From NCBI GenBank assembly GCA_021844645.1, contig JAKBTA010000021.1, positions 1 through 18,733 on the forward strand: a stretch of 18,733 bases of DNA, given 5' to 3'. This DNA comes from Nitrospirota bacterium (GTDB taxonomy: Bacteria; Nitrospirota_A; Leptospirillia; Leptospirillales; Leptospirillaceae). This document shows positions 7,441-14,794 of this stretch, piece by piece. Numbering within the stretch: the first letter of the stretch is position 1; each line of letters starts with the position of its first letter. The notes beneath the pieces are model-generated. The model was given only the letters and a program-made list of their open reading frames with translations. It did no database searches and had not been told where the DNA came from. The translations under genes were made by a program, and so were the position numbers.

Positions 7441-9095
7441 CAAACTGGTCGATCACCAACGGCAAGCTACCTGAAGCAAGATCATTGTTCCGGCAAGACA
7501 GGAGGTTGGGAGAAGAGTTTTATCTCAACTTGTTGAAGAGCTATGGCGAGGACGGAAATATTTACTTCTGGAGAGCTGAGGATTATCGAAAAATCGGGGA
7601 GTATGATTTGGTCCTCCAAGATTTCCAGTGTGCAGAACGGTTTTTCCCCTTAGATCAATATAAGGAAAAAGCCCATAAGGCGTACTTGGAAGTACAAGAC
7701 ACCCTCGCATCAATCTCAAAAAAACCCCTGCAAAAAAATCCACCGAGAGACATGGTCTCTATTATCCTCCAAGCCTTTCCCAATCCTCCCATGCCGGAGG
7801 ATGTTCTGCCCAAAGGCGTTGTCCGGGATTCGGCAGAGTATCGCCTCTTTCTGACACTTGTGGTGGCAATTGACTACCAGAGAAAGGCGGACGATCTTTG
7901 GGACCTTGCCCGAAAGGCGTTCGCAAATCCAACATATCGGTCTCTTTTCAATCCCCGGGAGGTCATTCGGCGGAACCCGATTGAGCTCAGGAGGGATCTT
8001 CTTGTTTCAGGGCTTCTAATGGGACAAGATGACGAAAGAGAGGATAAGGATCTTTATACTTGGACAACTCTCTCCCGGACGTTTCTGGAACAATTCGGCG
8101 GAGATCCCCTGAACCTTTTTCTCGCCCATGGAATGGATGCCACCGCCGTACTCGATTATATCCGTAAAGAAGGAAAATTCTTTCCTTACCTCAAGGGAAA
8201 AAAGATCGGTCCTCTGTGGATCCGCATGATGCGGGACAATGCAGGACTTACCCTCAAGAACCTTGAGCCTGTTCCCATACCTGTGGACGTTCACATCGAA
8301 AGGGTTACTCAATGCGTGGTGCGAGGAGCCGAGACAGGGTCTGAACTGTCAAACAAGCAGCAGGTACCCGCCCTTTGGAGAGCCGCAGTTAAAGGACACG
8401 TGATTCAGGAAGGTGAGAAAATTCGGCCGATGGTTTCACTGGATATCGACAAGGCACTCTGGCGCTTTGGACAATCCTTCTGTAATTCTAAAGATCCACC
8501 GATCTCATGTCCTCTCTCTCCCCAATGCGGAAGAGGAAAGAGGGACGACAGACAGAATGCACGCGATAACAGCAATCCAAACAAAGCTGGAGACTCCTCT
8601 TCATTCTCGCTACCCAGAATCGAGTCTTTTCCTGTGACCTCCAGAAAGCCTTCAGATCCGGGACAACTCTCCTCGCCAAGAGTTCTCGGGGTTCTTGCCT
8701 GCACAAAAACGAAAATTTGGGATAAAAATCCGAATGCCGGGCCGACCCCAGCTCGCATTGCGTATATAGGCGAACGGTTCTGTAAAGACCTCAAGATCGT
8801 TGAAGCTCACACGACAAGGTGGGTTATTCTGTCGTCATTGTATGGTTTTATAAATCCGGACTGTGTCATCCCGGAAAAATATAATGTGACATTCAACAAG
8901 CCCTTCGATGCCACCGAGAATCGGACAGTTTCGATGGATGACCTGATTCGGCAAATACGGGAAAAAAATCTCGACTCCTTCGATGTCGTCTTACTGTTTT
9001 CAAGTTGTTGGGGAGAAGAATACGAAAAACAAGTTCAGAAGGCTTTCAATAACTTCCCCGTCACCATTGAGCATTTTAGGCAAGGAGGTTTTTGA
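7437..9095 (+). CDS. HhH-GPD DNA-glycosylase-like protein fused to a DUF6884/YaaA-like domain
   Basis: A 552-aa two-domain protein. Residues about 100-365 resemble the HhH-GPD base-excision glycosylase fold. A helix-hairpin-helix-like segment, YLKGKKIGPLWIRMM, lies at 251-265, and VPIPVDVHIERVTQCVV at 279-295, where D284 matches the catalytic Asp of this superfamily. A cysteine loop follows (C349, C358, C364). Canonical HhH-GPD iron-sulfur loops have C-X6-C-X2-C-X5-C; here only three cysteines remain, with C358-X5-C364 as expected, so a normal cluster is doubtful. A low-complexity linker (365-412) leads to a second domain (413-552) with GVLACTKTKIWDKNP, ILSSLYGFINPDCVIPEKYN and FSSCWGEEYEKQVQKA, resembling DUF6884. 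Inference: it recognises or excises modified bases in DNA. Start ATG has GAGGAG upstream. Confidence 0.7.
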   Translation: MTNWSITNGKLPEARSLFRQDRRLGEEFYLNLLKSYGEDGNIYFWRAEDYRKIGEYDLVLQDFQCAERFFPLDQYKEKAHKAYLEVQDTLASISKKPLQKNPPRDMVSIILQAFPNPPMPEDVLPKGVVRDSAEYRLFLTLVVAIDYQRKADDLWDLARKAFANPTYRSLFNPREVIRRNPIELRRDLLVSGLLMGQDDEREDKDLYTWTTLSRTFLEQFGGDPLNLFLAHGMDATAVLDYIRKEGKFFPYLKGKKIGPLWIRMMRDNAGLTLKNLEPVPIPVDVHIERVTQCVVRGAETGSELSNKQQVPALWRAAVKGHVIQEGEKIRPMVSLDIDKALWRFGQSFCNSKDPPISCPLSPQCGRGKRDDRQNARDNSNPNKAGDSSSFSLPRIESFPVTSRKPSDPGQLSSPRVLGVLACTKTKIWDKNPNAGPTPARIAYIGERFCKDLKIVEAHTTRWVILSSLYGFINPDCVIPEKYNVTFNKPFDATENRTVSMDDLIRQIREKNLDSFDVVLLFSSCWGEEYEKQVQKAFNNFPVTIEHFRQGGF

Positions 9096-9295
9096 TGGTC
9101 CGACAAAAGATTGCCCATCTTTTTCAGGCCGAGTTGGACAGGATCTTTCAGGAGTCCCTCAAAAAAGTACGATCGTATGTCGATGCTGGCGGCGGACCGG
9201 GGATACCGGAGCAAGGAGGAACGGGAAGCGGACCTTCTGGAAAAGGTCCCGAAGGTGGCCATTCCTCGCAAGGGAAAGATCCAGGGGCCGAATGA
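9095..9295 (+). CDS. Short coupled ORF disrupted by transposase sequence
   Basis: The ATG overlaps the TGA of the glycosylase fusion (TGATG) and has AAGGAGG upstream, so it looks like a genuine translationally coupled start. The first about 27 residues (MVRQKIAHLFQAELDRIFQE and a few more) look like natural helical protein. After that the frame reads out of phase through a transposase remnant and gives a glycine-rich, non-natural tail. The original gene was probably longer and lost its 3' part when the element arrived. No function can be assigned. Confidence 0.45.
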   Translation: MVRQKIAHLFQAELDRIFQESLKKVRSYVDAGGGPGIPEQGGTGSGPSGKGPEGGHSSQGKDPGAE

Positions 9296-9380
9296 ACAGA
9301 GCTCCTGGTTCAAGCGGTTGACCGCCCGACGGGCCGGTCTGGAAGCGATCATCAGTCGCCTGGAATACGAAGAAATGGGT
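9165..9380 (+). mobile_element. Transposase C-terminal remnant (ISNCY-like)
   Basis: One forward frame encodes AADRGYRSKEEREADL, then VAIPRKGK, then SSWFKRLTARRAGLEAIISR. This ordered set matches the C-terminal DDE region of ISNCY-type transposases. The N-terminal two thirds and the last part are missing, and no terminal inverted repeats pair around it. It overlaps the short coupled ORF in a different frame. A small inverted repeat (TTGACCC/GGGTCAA, 9477-9501) lies downstream and might be related to an element end. The stretch 9381-9538 holds nothing else I recognise. Confidence 0.65.
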
Positions 9381-9538
9381 GGAGGGTTGCTGAACCTGAA
9401 GGGAAAGACGGGAAGAAATCCCCTCGATCCCGTCAATAGGGAAAAAAGAATCCATGAAACCCTCTCCCGCTTTAACTTGACCCCCGATTTTATAGGGTCA
9501 ATTTCCAAGAACCGCGTTTTTCAGCGTGAGCTAACTAC

Positions 9539-9916
9539 TCATTTCATCGGAATCGGCAACCCCTCCAGTGCCAGGAGTTGGGAGAGGTTTGAAGGATTTT
9601 TCGCTCTCAGAAGCTTAACTGCGACTTCCTGGGAAATCTTTCCCTTCACGTACTCTTCCAGAACTTCCCGTTGCCAGCGGACCCCCTGTCGGATCAGCTT
9701 TTCGAGCATTCCGTTGAGGGTGGTCCCTTCGATGTCGGCCATCACCCGGATCTTGTCCAGATCCTCCTTCTTGATCCGAAGAATGGTCGAATCGATCCCC
9801 TCCTCTTTGAGTTTTTTCCGGTACTGAGAGGCGTTTCTTCGCCTCTTTTCCAGGAATTTCTGACCCTGTTCCGCGAGTTTATGGAGATCGTCCCCGGAGG
9901 TGGGATTTTCTGACAT
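9539..9916 (-). CDS. Ribbon-helix-helix-like protein, possible antitoxin or repressor
   Basis: A 125-aa charged protein. Residues 43-82 (STILRIKKEDLDKIRVMADI onward, then TTLNGMLEKLIRQGVRW) have the pattern of an RHH/MetJ-Arc DNA-binding unit: a short beta strand, then two helices. The N-terminal 40 residues are basic and helical. I prefer ATG 9916 over the TTG at 9928 because of the codon, although the ribosome site (GGGGG) is weak. It is transcribed divergently from the AAA+ ATPase gene starting at 10033, so the 116-base intergenic region could hold a shared promoter and its binding site. An ATTAG/CTAAT inverted repeat lies at 9956-9975. No adjacent toxin is visible, so regulator of the cassette and orphan antitoxin are both possible. 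Confidence 0.65.
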   Translation of the reverse strand: MSENPTSGDDLHKLAEQGQKFLEKRRRNASQYRKKLKEEGIDSTILRIKKEDLDKIRVMADIEGTTLNGMLEKLIRQGVRWQREVLEEYVKGKISQEVAVKLLRAKNPSNLSQLLALEGLPIPMK

Positions 9917-10032
9917 GAGTGCCCCCAAAAAATAGAATTATTGATAATGCACCTTATTAGTTGTATGATGCTAATCAATATGGTGGAAGGAGTCAATGTC
10001 AGGATCATACCGAGAGTGACAGGAGGGAGTCG

Positions 10033-11181
10033 ATGACCGGATTCCGGATTCAGAAAAAGCGTCTCATGAAATCGGAAATTTCCCGCCCGACGGCGAAGAA
10101 GGAGCGAGCCCCCGAGATCGACGCCCAAGAGGACGAGGCAGTCGAACCCGACGAACCCATTCCTCTTTATATGTTCGAAAATGTCATCCGGGACCCGTTC
10201 CTCCATTGTCTTCCGGTCGATCCCACGAGTTTGAGGAGGTCGATCGATGAATGCCGGAAAAACATGAATCCCAAAAAGGAGGAAAACAGAAAGAGGTGGC
10301 TCGATCTGGCGGAAAAGGTTCTCAAGAACGAGAGGATCCGTCTGGCTTTTCCTCCCACTGCCGAGACATGCGAACGTCTGGCCGACAAGTACCCCCATCT
10401 GGCGAATGCCGTCCGGGTCGTGCGGGACTTTCTCGATATTTCCCGTCTGGCGGAGGGGCCGGCGACTCTTCCGCCGATTCTTCTGAGCGGGCCTCCGGGG
10501 GCAGGGAAGACGGCCTTCGCCCTCGACCTGGCAATAACGCTGGGTGTGCCGTCTCGGGTCGTGAATTCGGCCAGTCTCACCCATTCGTTCATCCTGGGAG
10601 GGACCGATGCGGTTTGGGGGTCCTCGAAGGAAGGGATGATTCTGGACCTTCTCCTGGAAGGATACGGAAACCCGCTTATGATCCTCGACGAGATCGACAA
10701 GGCCGGAAGAAGCCTGTCGGGATCCTCGAATGCGCCCTCGATTGAAGATTTTCTGTTGAATGTGCTGGAGCCGGTCACGGCCAGACGATACACCGACGAA
10801 TTTCTGTCCTCGGCCCACCCGGTGGATGCCTCGAAGGTCCAATGGGTCTTCACGGCGAACGATCTGAAAGGCCTGTCGACACCGCTCCTGTCGCGCCTGA
10901 CCGTGATTTCCGTCCGGGAGCCGACAGCGGAGGAATTTCGGGAGGTGATCCTTCCCTCCCTCTACCGGAACATACTCGAAGAGTACGGCCTCTCCGGAAA
11001 GGTGCCCGAATCTCTCCCGGAGGATGCCATCGGGTCGCTCTCGGGCTCGCCCCGGGAGTCCCGGAAACGGATTCTCCGGCTTCTCGCCGGATATGCCCGG
11101 GAGGGGAAGTTTGAGGCTCTGGAAGAAAAGGTCCCCGGGACGGAAAAACGGATTGGATTCTACGCAGGAGGAAGCAAATGA
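10033..11181 (+). CDS. Lon-type AAA+ ATPase without a protease domain
   Basis: A 382-aa AAA+ ATPase. Walker A GPPGAGKT is at 153-160, Walker B LMILDEID at 215-222, sensor 1 within FTAND (N276), a candidate arginine finger in LLSRL (R288), and a sensor-2-like GSPRESRK at 338-345. The NPLMILDEIDKAG, DEF and TPLLSRL spacing is like the ATPase domain of Lon. However, there is no Lon substrate-binding N-domain (only about 140 charged residues) and the protein ends where the Ser/Lys peptidase domain should begin. It may therefore remodel or load a partner rather than degrade it. The start at ATG 10033 has AGGAGGG upstream; an earlier in-frame start at 9961 lacks one. The stop overlaps the next gene as ATGA. 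Confidence 0.85.
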   Translation: MTGFRIQKKRLMKSEISRPTAKKERAPEIDAQEDEAVEPDEPIPLYMFENVIRDPFLHCLPVDPTSLRRSIDECRKNMNPKKEENRKRWLDLAEKVLKNERIRLAFPPTAETCERLADKYPHLANAVRVVRDFLDISRLAEGPATLPPILLSGPPGAGKTAFALDLAITLGVPSRVVNSASLTHSFILGGTDAVWGSSKEGMILDLLLEGYGNPLMILDEIDKAGRSLSGSSNAPSIEDFLLNVLEPVTARRYTDEFLSSAHPVDASKVQWVFTANDLKGLSTPLLSRLTVISVREPTAEEFREVILPSLYRNILEEYGLSGKVPESLPEDAIGSLSGSPRESRKRILRLLAGYAREGKFEALEEKVPGTEKRIGFYAGGSK

Positions 11182-11438
11182 GCCAGAAACCCCTTTATTT
11201 TTCTCGGTCGGTCACGAAGACGATCCTCCCTATCCCCGAGCTTGCGAAGCAGACGGCCCGGATGTTCGAGATCCGGAAGGAGCGCCGGAAGATCCGGATC
11301 TATCTGACGATCTGCGACAACGACGACGCGACCCACATCCCGCTTGCCACCTACGAGACGATGGAGAACGCCCTGGCGGACATGGACGATTTGTTCAAAT
11401 CGTTCATGCCCAAAGAGGGAGAAGTGATTCATGGGTAA
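11178..11438 (+). CDS. Small hypothetical protein coupled to the AAA+ gene
   Basis: An 86-aa protein whose ATG overlaps the TGA of the AAA+ ATPase gene, with AGGAGG upstream, indicating translational coupling and a likely joint role. The middle reads as beta strands (KIRIYLTICDNDD) and the C-terminal half as an acidic amphipathic helix (MENALADMDDLFKSFMP). There are no cysteines paired for metal, no signal peptide and no membrane segment. I recognise no family. It might be a cofactor or substrate of the ATPase, which is inference from position alone. Confidence 0.6.
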   Translation: MSQKPLYFSRSVTKTILPIPELAKQTARMFEIRKERRKIRIYLTICDNDDATHIPLATYETMENALADMDDLFKSFMPKEGEVIHG

Positions 11439-11519
11439 CCGAGGAGACGATCGGCCCCTTGCCCAGAATCCCTGGAAAATTGGACCCCCGGGCCATGACT
11501 TCTGAGGGCGTTCGAGGCG

Positions 11520-12188
11520 ATGGAGAGGATTATGAACAAGGATCCCTTCGTGGTCGGAGACACCTATTTCCACCATGCCCGGCTTCACCAGGAATTCGAC
11601 CCGATCTGGCAGACGCTGGCCGTGAACCCTTCTGACTTTGATTCGCGCCTTCTGGAAGTCCTTTCAGGCTGTTCGCCTCTTCTCCATCTGGGGGATCTGG
11701 CGATCGACTCGCGGGATTCCGGATTCTGGGTCGAGAGGGTGGTCTCCGTGTTCCGGAAGATCGGCGTTCCGAAGATCCTGATCAAGGTGAATCACGATTT
11801 TGTTTTGGCCGAAGTCTACCGAAAGAACGGGTGGATCTTCATCGATTGAGGAATCGACCTGGTAGACCGTCGGGTCATGAGAGACGAACTTCCCTTTCTC
11901 TTCTTTCAGGAGGGGAACCTCCGGATTCTGGCAAGCCATTAGCCGGCCAAGAGGCCGGAAGGACCCTGGAGGCACTCCCGGGAATGTATCCTGATGGCGG
12001 AAATCCTCGAGTAATGGAATGCCGACATAAACCTCCACGGGCACACGCATTCCCGGTCGTTTTCCGAGCCCCATTTTCGGAACGTCTCCCTCGAGGTCCT
12101 GGGGGTTTGTGCCGAAGCGTCTATCCGAACTGATCTCCTGATGGAGGTCGGCCGGACAGGCCAGAAAATTGCCAAACCGATGAATTGA
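11520..12188 (+). pseudogene. Metallophosphoesterase with three in-frame stop codons
   Basis: One continuous forward frame encodes a calcineurin-like phosphoesterase of about 220 aa, interrupted by TGA 11847-11849, TAG 11940-11942 and TAA 12012-12014 before its natural TGA 12186-12188. Motifs appear in correct order: GDTYFHHARL (metal site I), LLHLGDLAID (site II), KVNHD (normally GNHD, so the Gly is lost), ILASH followed by TAG then P (families have SHYP, so Tyr to stop is likely), and INLHGHTHSRS (the C-terminal GHxH site). No frameshift is needed anywhere. The start is ATG 11520 or, better, ATG 11532, preceded by GGAGAGG. The shortened first part (109 aa) lacks the final histidine sites and should be inactive. 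It is followed by two intact relatives of the same superfamily. Confidence 0.8.
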
Positions 12189-12255
12189 ACGATGGATACG
12201 GAGGATAGATGAACGATTCCACACCTCCTTCCACAATTTCTTGAGGAAAATCAGT

Positions 12256-12999
12256 ATGAGAATCCAGTACGCATCGGACCTCCATATCGAATTTGGATCC
12301 CGTCCTCTCTGCAAGGAGGATATCAAGGGAGACGTGCTTGTCCTGGCCGGGGACATCGCCGGAAAGCCGAAAAAGCTTCTCCAGTATCTTCATTCCATGG
12401 CCGGACGGGTTCCGATCCTGTATGTGATGGGGAACCACGAGTTCTACGGCCATGACTTTGCGATGGATCTCTGGCGATATCAGAAAGCCGTCGAATCCCA
12501 AACTGGGGTTCACTTTCTCGAGAACCGGTCTCTTGAAATCGGCGGGGTACGGTACCTGGGATGCACCCTCTGGAGCGACTTCTTCGGGGGAATGCAGGGC
12601 AAGGCGGCCGAGAGGGGGATGAACGACTTCGATGTCATTACCCTGGATGGGGACAAGCTCCGGTGGATCGATGTGGCCTACCGATATCGGAATTCCCTGG
12701 CCTGGCTCAGGAAGGAGCTGGAAAAGCCCTTTTCCGGTCAAACGGTGGTCATCACCCATCATGCCCCTTCCGCGCTCTCGAATCCACCCCAATTTGCCGG
12801 AAGCCCCATTTCCGGGGCGTTCTATTCGAACCTGGACGAGCTGATCGAGGAGACGGGGCCTGCCCTCTGGATCCATGGGCACATGCACAATTCGAGCGAC
12901 TACGCGATCGGCAAGACCCGGGTGGTCTGCAATCCATTCGGGTATGCGGGAATCGAGGTCAACACGGACTGGGATCCGGAAGCCTTTGTGGAGGTCTGA
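12256..12999 (+). CDS. Metallophosphoesterase, first tandem copy
   Basis: A 247-aa calcineurin-like phosphoesterase with a complete dimetal site: SDLH at 7-10, AGD at 31-33, GNHE at 59-62, THH at 167-169 and GHMH at 208-211. Such enzymes cleave phosphomonoesters or diesters, including nucleic acid or nucleotide substrates; the substrate here is unknown. ATG 12256 is chosen because the protein then begins directly at the first strand (MRIQYASDLH), with TGAGGA upstream; the TTG at 12241 is less likely. Its stop overlaps the next gene by one base (TGATG). It shares long blocks with that gene, including HGHMHNSSDY and IGKTRVVCNP, so the two are a tandem duplication. Confidence 0.9.
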   Translation: MRIQYASDLHIEFGSRPLCKEDIKGDVLVLAGDIAGKPKKLLQYLHSMAGRVPILYVMGNHEFYGHDFAMDLWRYQKAVESQTGVHFLENRSLEIGGVRYLGCTLWSDFFGGMQGKAAERGMNDFDVITLDGDKLRWIDVAYRYRNSLAWLRKELEKPFSGQTVVITHHAPSALSNPPQFAGSPISGAFYSNLDELIEETGPALWIHGHMHNSSDYAIGKTRVVCNPFGYAGIEVNTDWDPEAFVEV

Positions 13000-13763
13000 T
13001 GAAAATCCAGTTTGTTTCCGATCTGCACATCGATCAATGGGGGTATGGAAAACTCCGTCCGCTCCCGTTTGGTCCGGAGCATATCGTTGGGGATGTTCTT
13101 GTGGTTGCTGGAGATGTGGACGAGCGGATCCCGAGTCTTGTGTCTTATCTGAAAACATTGACCGAAGTGGGACGGCCTGTCCTTTTCCTCCTTGGAAATC
13201 ATGAGTATTTTTCCGAGACGTGGACGACCTATCGGGAGAAACTCAGGGAAACCCTCCCGGCTGGCGTGACTTTTCTGGATTGTACGGAAACGGTCCTCCA
13301 AAACGTTCGATTCCTGGGGTGCACCCTGTGGACGAATTTCGGGGGCTCAATGAGAAAGCTCCGCGATTGCGAGTCCGGGATGCCTGACTATGAAAATATC
13401 GTCAAGGATGACTCCTGGGCCATGATCACGGGCGAAGATGTTCTTGCACGTCATGTTGAAGAACGAGAGTGGCTTGAATCGAGGCTTGCGGAATCATTTT
13501 CCGGCCCGACGGTTGTCGTGACGCATCACGCTCCGTCCGAGAGGTCGAACCGTCCTATATTTGCAGGTTCCCGAATCTCAGCGGCTTTCTATTCGAATTT
13601 GTGCACACTGATCGAGAAAACGCAGCCCGACCTCTGGGTTCATGGGCATATGCACAATTCGAGCGATTATCGGATCGGCAAGACTCGTGTGGTGTGCAAC
13701 CCCTGTGGTTATTGGGAGGGAGAGAATGAGGGCTGGAATCCGACTGCTATGGCGGAGGTCTGA
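12999..13763 (+). CDS. Metallophosphoesterase, second tandem copy
   Basis: A 254-aa paralogue of the preceding gene, beginning MKIQFVSDLH. All dimetal-site motifs are intact: SDLH at 7-10, AGD at 37-39, GNHE at 66-69, THH at 175-177 and GHMH at 216-219. Compared with the first copy it has a few extra residues between the first two motifs (WGYGKLRPLPFGPEH) and a different acidic middle (RKLRDCESGMPDYENIVKDD), so specificity may differ. The ATG overlaps the preceding TGA, and its own TGA overlaps the next ATG at 13763 in the same way, showing a tightly packed operon. The frame is open further upstream (to 12561), but that part is only the shadow of the first copy. Confidence 0.9.
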   Translation: MKIQFVSDLHIDQWGYGKLRPLPFGPEHIVGDVLVVAGDVDERIPSLVSYLKTLTEVGRPVLFLLGNHEYFSETWTTYREKLRETLPAGVTFLDCTETVLQNVRFLGCTLWTNFGGSMRKLRDCESGMPDYENIVKDDSWAMITGEDVLARHVEEREWLESRLAESFSGPTVVVTHHAPSERSNRPIFAGSRISAAFYSNLCTLIEKTQPDLWVHGHMHNSSDYRIGKTRVVCNPCGYWEGENEGWNPTAMAEV

Positions 13764-14092
13764 TGATGAGAAAGCATGTCGTCCTGGTGGTTGGATGAGA
13801 GCATGAGGCGGACCGGCCCCGGGAGGTTCTCCTGAACCTTCCGGAAACCTTGGCCCGGGACATCGAGAAGCACGTTGAAGGATCGACCCAGGTGGGATGC
13901 CTTGAAATCGACGCCCGGGATTCCCTCTGGAAATACGGATTTTACGCCGTCGGTCGTCTGACCCGGAAGTAGGCCCGCGAGGCGTTGGGCGTTGACGTTG
14001 TCCACCTGACCGCCGAGGAGGTCTCCACAAAAGGACCATTTGTCTTTGAAATTAGAAATCTCTGGAAGGAAATTAAATCGTTGATTCCCTGA
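13763..14092 (+). pseudogene. Unknown gene with two in-frame stop codons
   Basis: The ATG overlaps the TGA of the second phosphoesterase (TGATG). The same frame reads as natural protein for 109 codons to TGA 14090-14092, interrupted by TGA 13796-13798 after MMRKHVVLVVG and TAG 13970-13972 after YGFYAVGRLTRK. Coherent segments are LLNLPETLARDIEKHVEG, LEIDARDSLWKYGFYAVG and ALGVDVVHLTAEEVSTKGPF. No frameshift is needed. I recognise no family; VDVVHLTAEEV hints at an alpha/beta fold. Its position as the last coupled gene of the cassette suggests it once worked with the phosphoesterases. Confidence 0.6.
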
Positions 14093-14120
14093 ACCCTTGT
14101 GGTGAAAATTCTTTTATTGC

Positions 14121-14135
14121 CCCGCCAGAGGCGGG
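14121..14135 (+). repeat. GC-rich hairpin
   Basis: CCCGCC-AGA-GGCGGG forms a six-base-pair stem with a three-base loop between the decayed gene and the next operon. There is no T-run on either strand, so it is not a clear terminator; it could be a REP-like element or stabilise a transcript end. Confidence 0.35.
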
Positions 14136-14162
14136 ACAAGGCAAACAAAAACTGGAGAAGTC

Positions 14163-14573
14163 ATGACCTTCAAAGAAGTGAAAGAGAAACATCCCGTGAT
14201 TCTGTCGAGCGATCATGATACGACTTTTAGTGAGTACGGGTTCCAGCATGGCGAAGGTTGGCTTCCGCTGATCGATGATCTTTGCAACGACATTGAAAAG
14301 TATTGCGAGAAAATGAAAATTAAAATCCCCGTTGTTTCGCAAGTCAAACAAAAGTTGGGAGGACTCCGTTTTTATCTGATCGATCGGAGCGACGCCACAA
14401 TCAGCCGTATGATTCATCAGGCAGAGACGGTCAGTTATCATGTCTGTGAAAGCTGCGGGTTGCCTGGTCACCTGGGTCAGAAAAAACTTCTGGCGACATT
14501 GTGTGATCCGTGTCGTGACAATTTTGGAAAAGATGGCAGAAGAGTCCTGGAGGAGGGGTCATGGCCAAAATAG
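14163..14573 (+). CDS. Hypothetical Zn-ribbon protein, phage-associated type
   Basis: A 136-aa soluble protein. The N-terminal half contains HGEGWLPLIDDLCNDIE and VVSQVKQKLGGLRFYL, a pattern seen in small proteins common in phages and plasmids. The C-terminal half has two CxxC pairs, C95/C98 (CESCG) and C114/C117 (CDPC), likely to bind zinc. Function is unknown. The ATG is preceded by GGAGAAG. The last 13 bases overlap the next gene, so it heads a tightly packed run of five genes. Confidence 0.65.
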   Translation: MTFKEVKEKHPVILSSDHDTTFSEYGFQHGEGWLPLIDDLCNDIEKYCEKMKIKIPVVSQVKQKLGGLRFYLIDRSDATISRMIHQAETVSYHVCESCGLPGHLGQKKLLATLCDPCRDNFGKDGRRVLEEGSWPK

Positions 14574-14794
14574 TAATTTTATCGGGGTCTGACCTCGAAG
14601 TCGATAAAAACAAAAACGCTGGAAGCATTGCCGGGAGAGGGGGATTTTCTTCCGATGACCTTGTTCCTTTGCAATTTCGCATGTCCGCAGAGTTTGTTAA
14701 AAGTTTCAAGCAGGAGACCCTCAACATGGACTTGAAGTTGAACGAACTGCTCGAACTGTCGTTCAATCATTTGACAGGCGGAAAAGGCCAGTGA
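14561..14794 (+). CDS. Small RHH-like protein
   Basis: A 77-aa protein. Residues 35-71 (VPLQFRMSAEFVKSFKQETL, then LKLNELLELSFNHL) have the strand-helix-helix spacing of a ribbon-helix-helix DNA-binding domain, after a flexible glycine-rich N-terminus (NAGSIAGRGGF). Such proteins often act as plasmid partition or antitoxin regulators. The start has GGAGGAGGGG upstream, one of the strongest ribosome sites in the window. It overlaps the previous gene by 13 bases, and its TGA overlaps the next start as GTGA. Confidence 0.6.
   Translation: MAKIVILSGSDLEVDKNKNAGSIAGRGGFSSDDLVPLQFRMSAEFVKSFKQETLNMDLKLNELLELSFNHLTGGKGQ

Noticed and set aside
9742..10842. 366-codon minus-strand frame opposite the AAA+ gene
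   Set aside because: The plus strand carries Walker A, Walker B and sensor motifs, and the minus frame also overlaps the RHH-like gene; no motif supports it.
12561..12998. Upstream extension of the second phosphoesterase
   Set aside because: It is out of frame with the first copy and unlike any phosphoesterase; the homologous start is ATG 12999.
12121..13158. 345-codon minus-strand frame opposite the phosphoesterases
   Set aside because: It covers two genes with complete catalytic motifs on the plus strand, so it is a codon-bias shadow.
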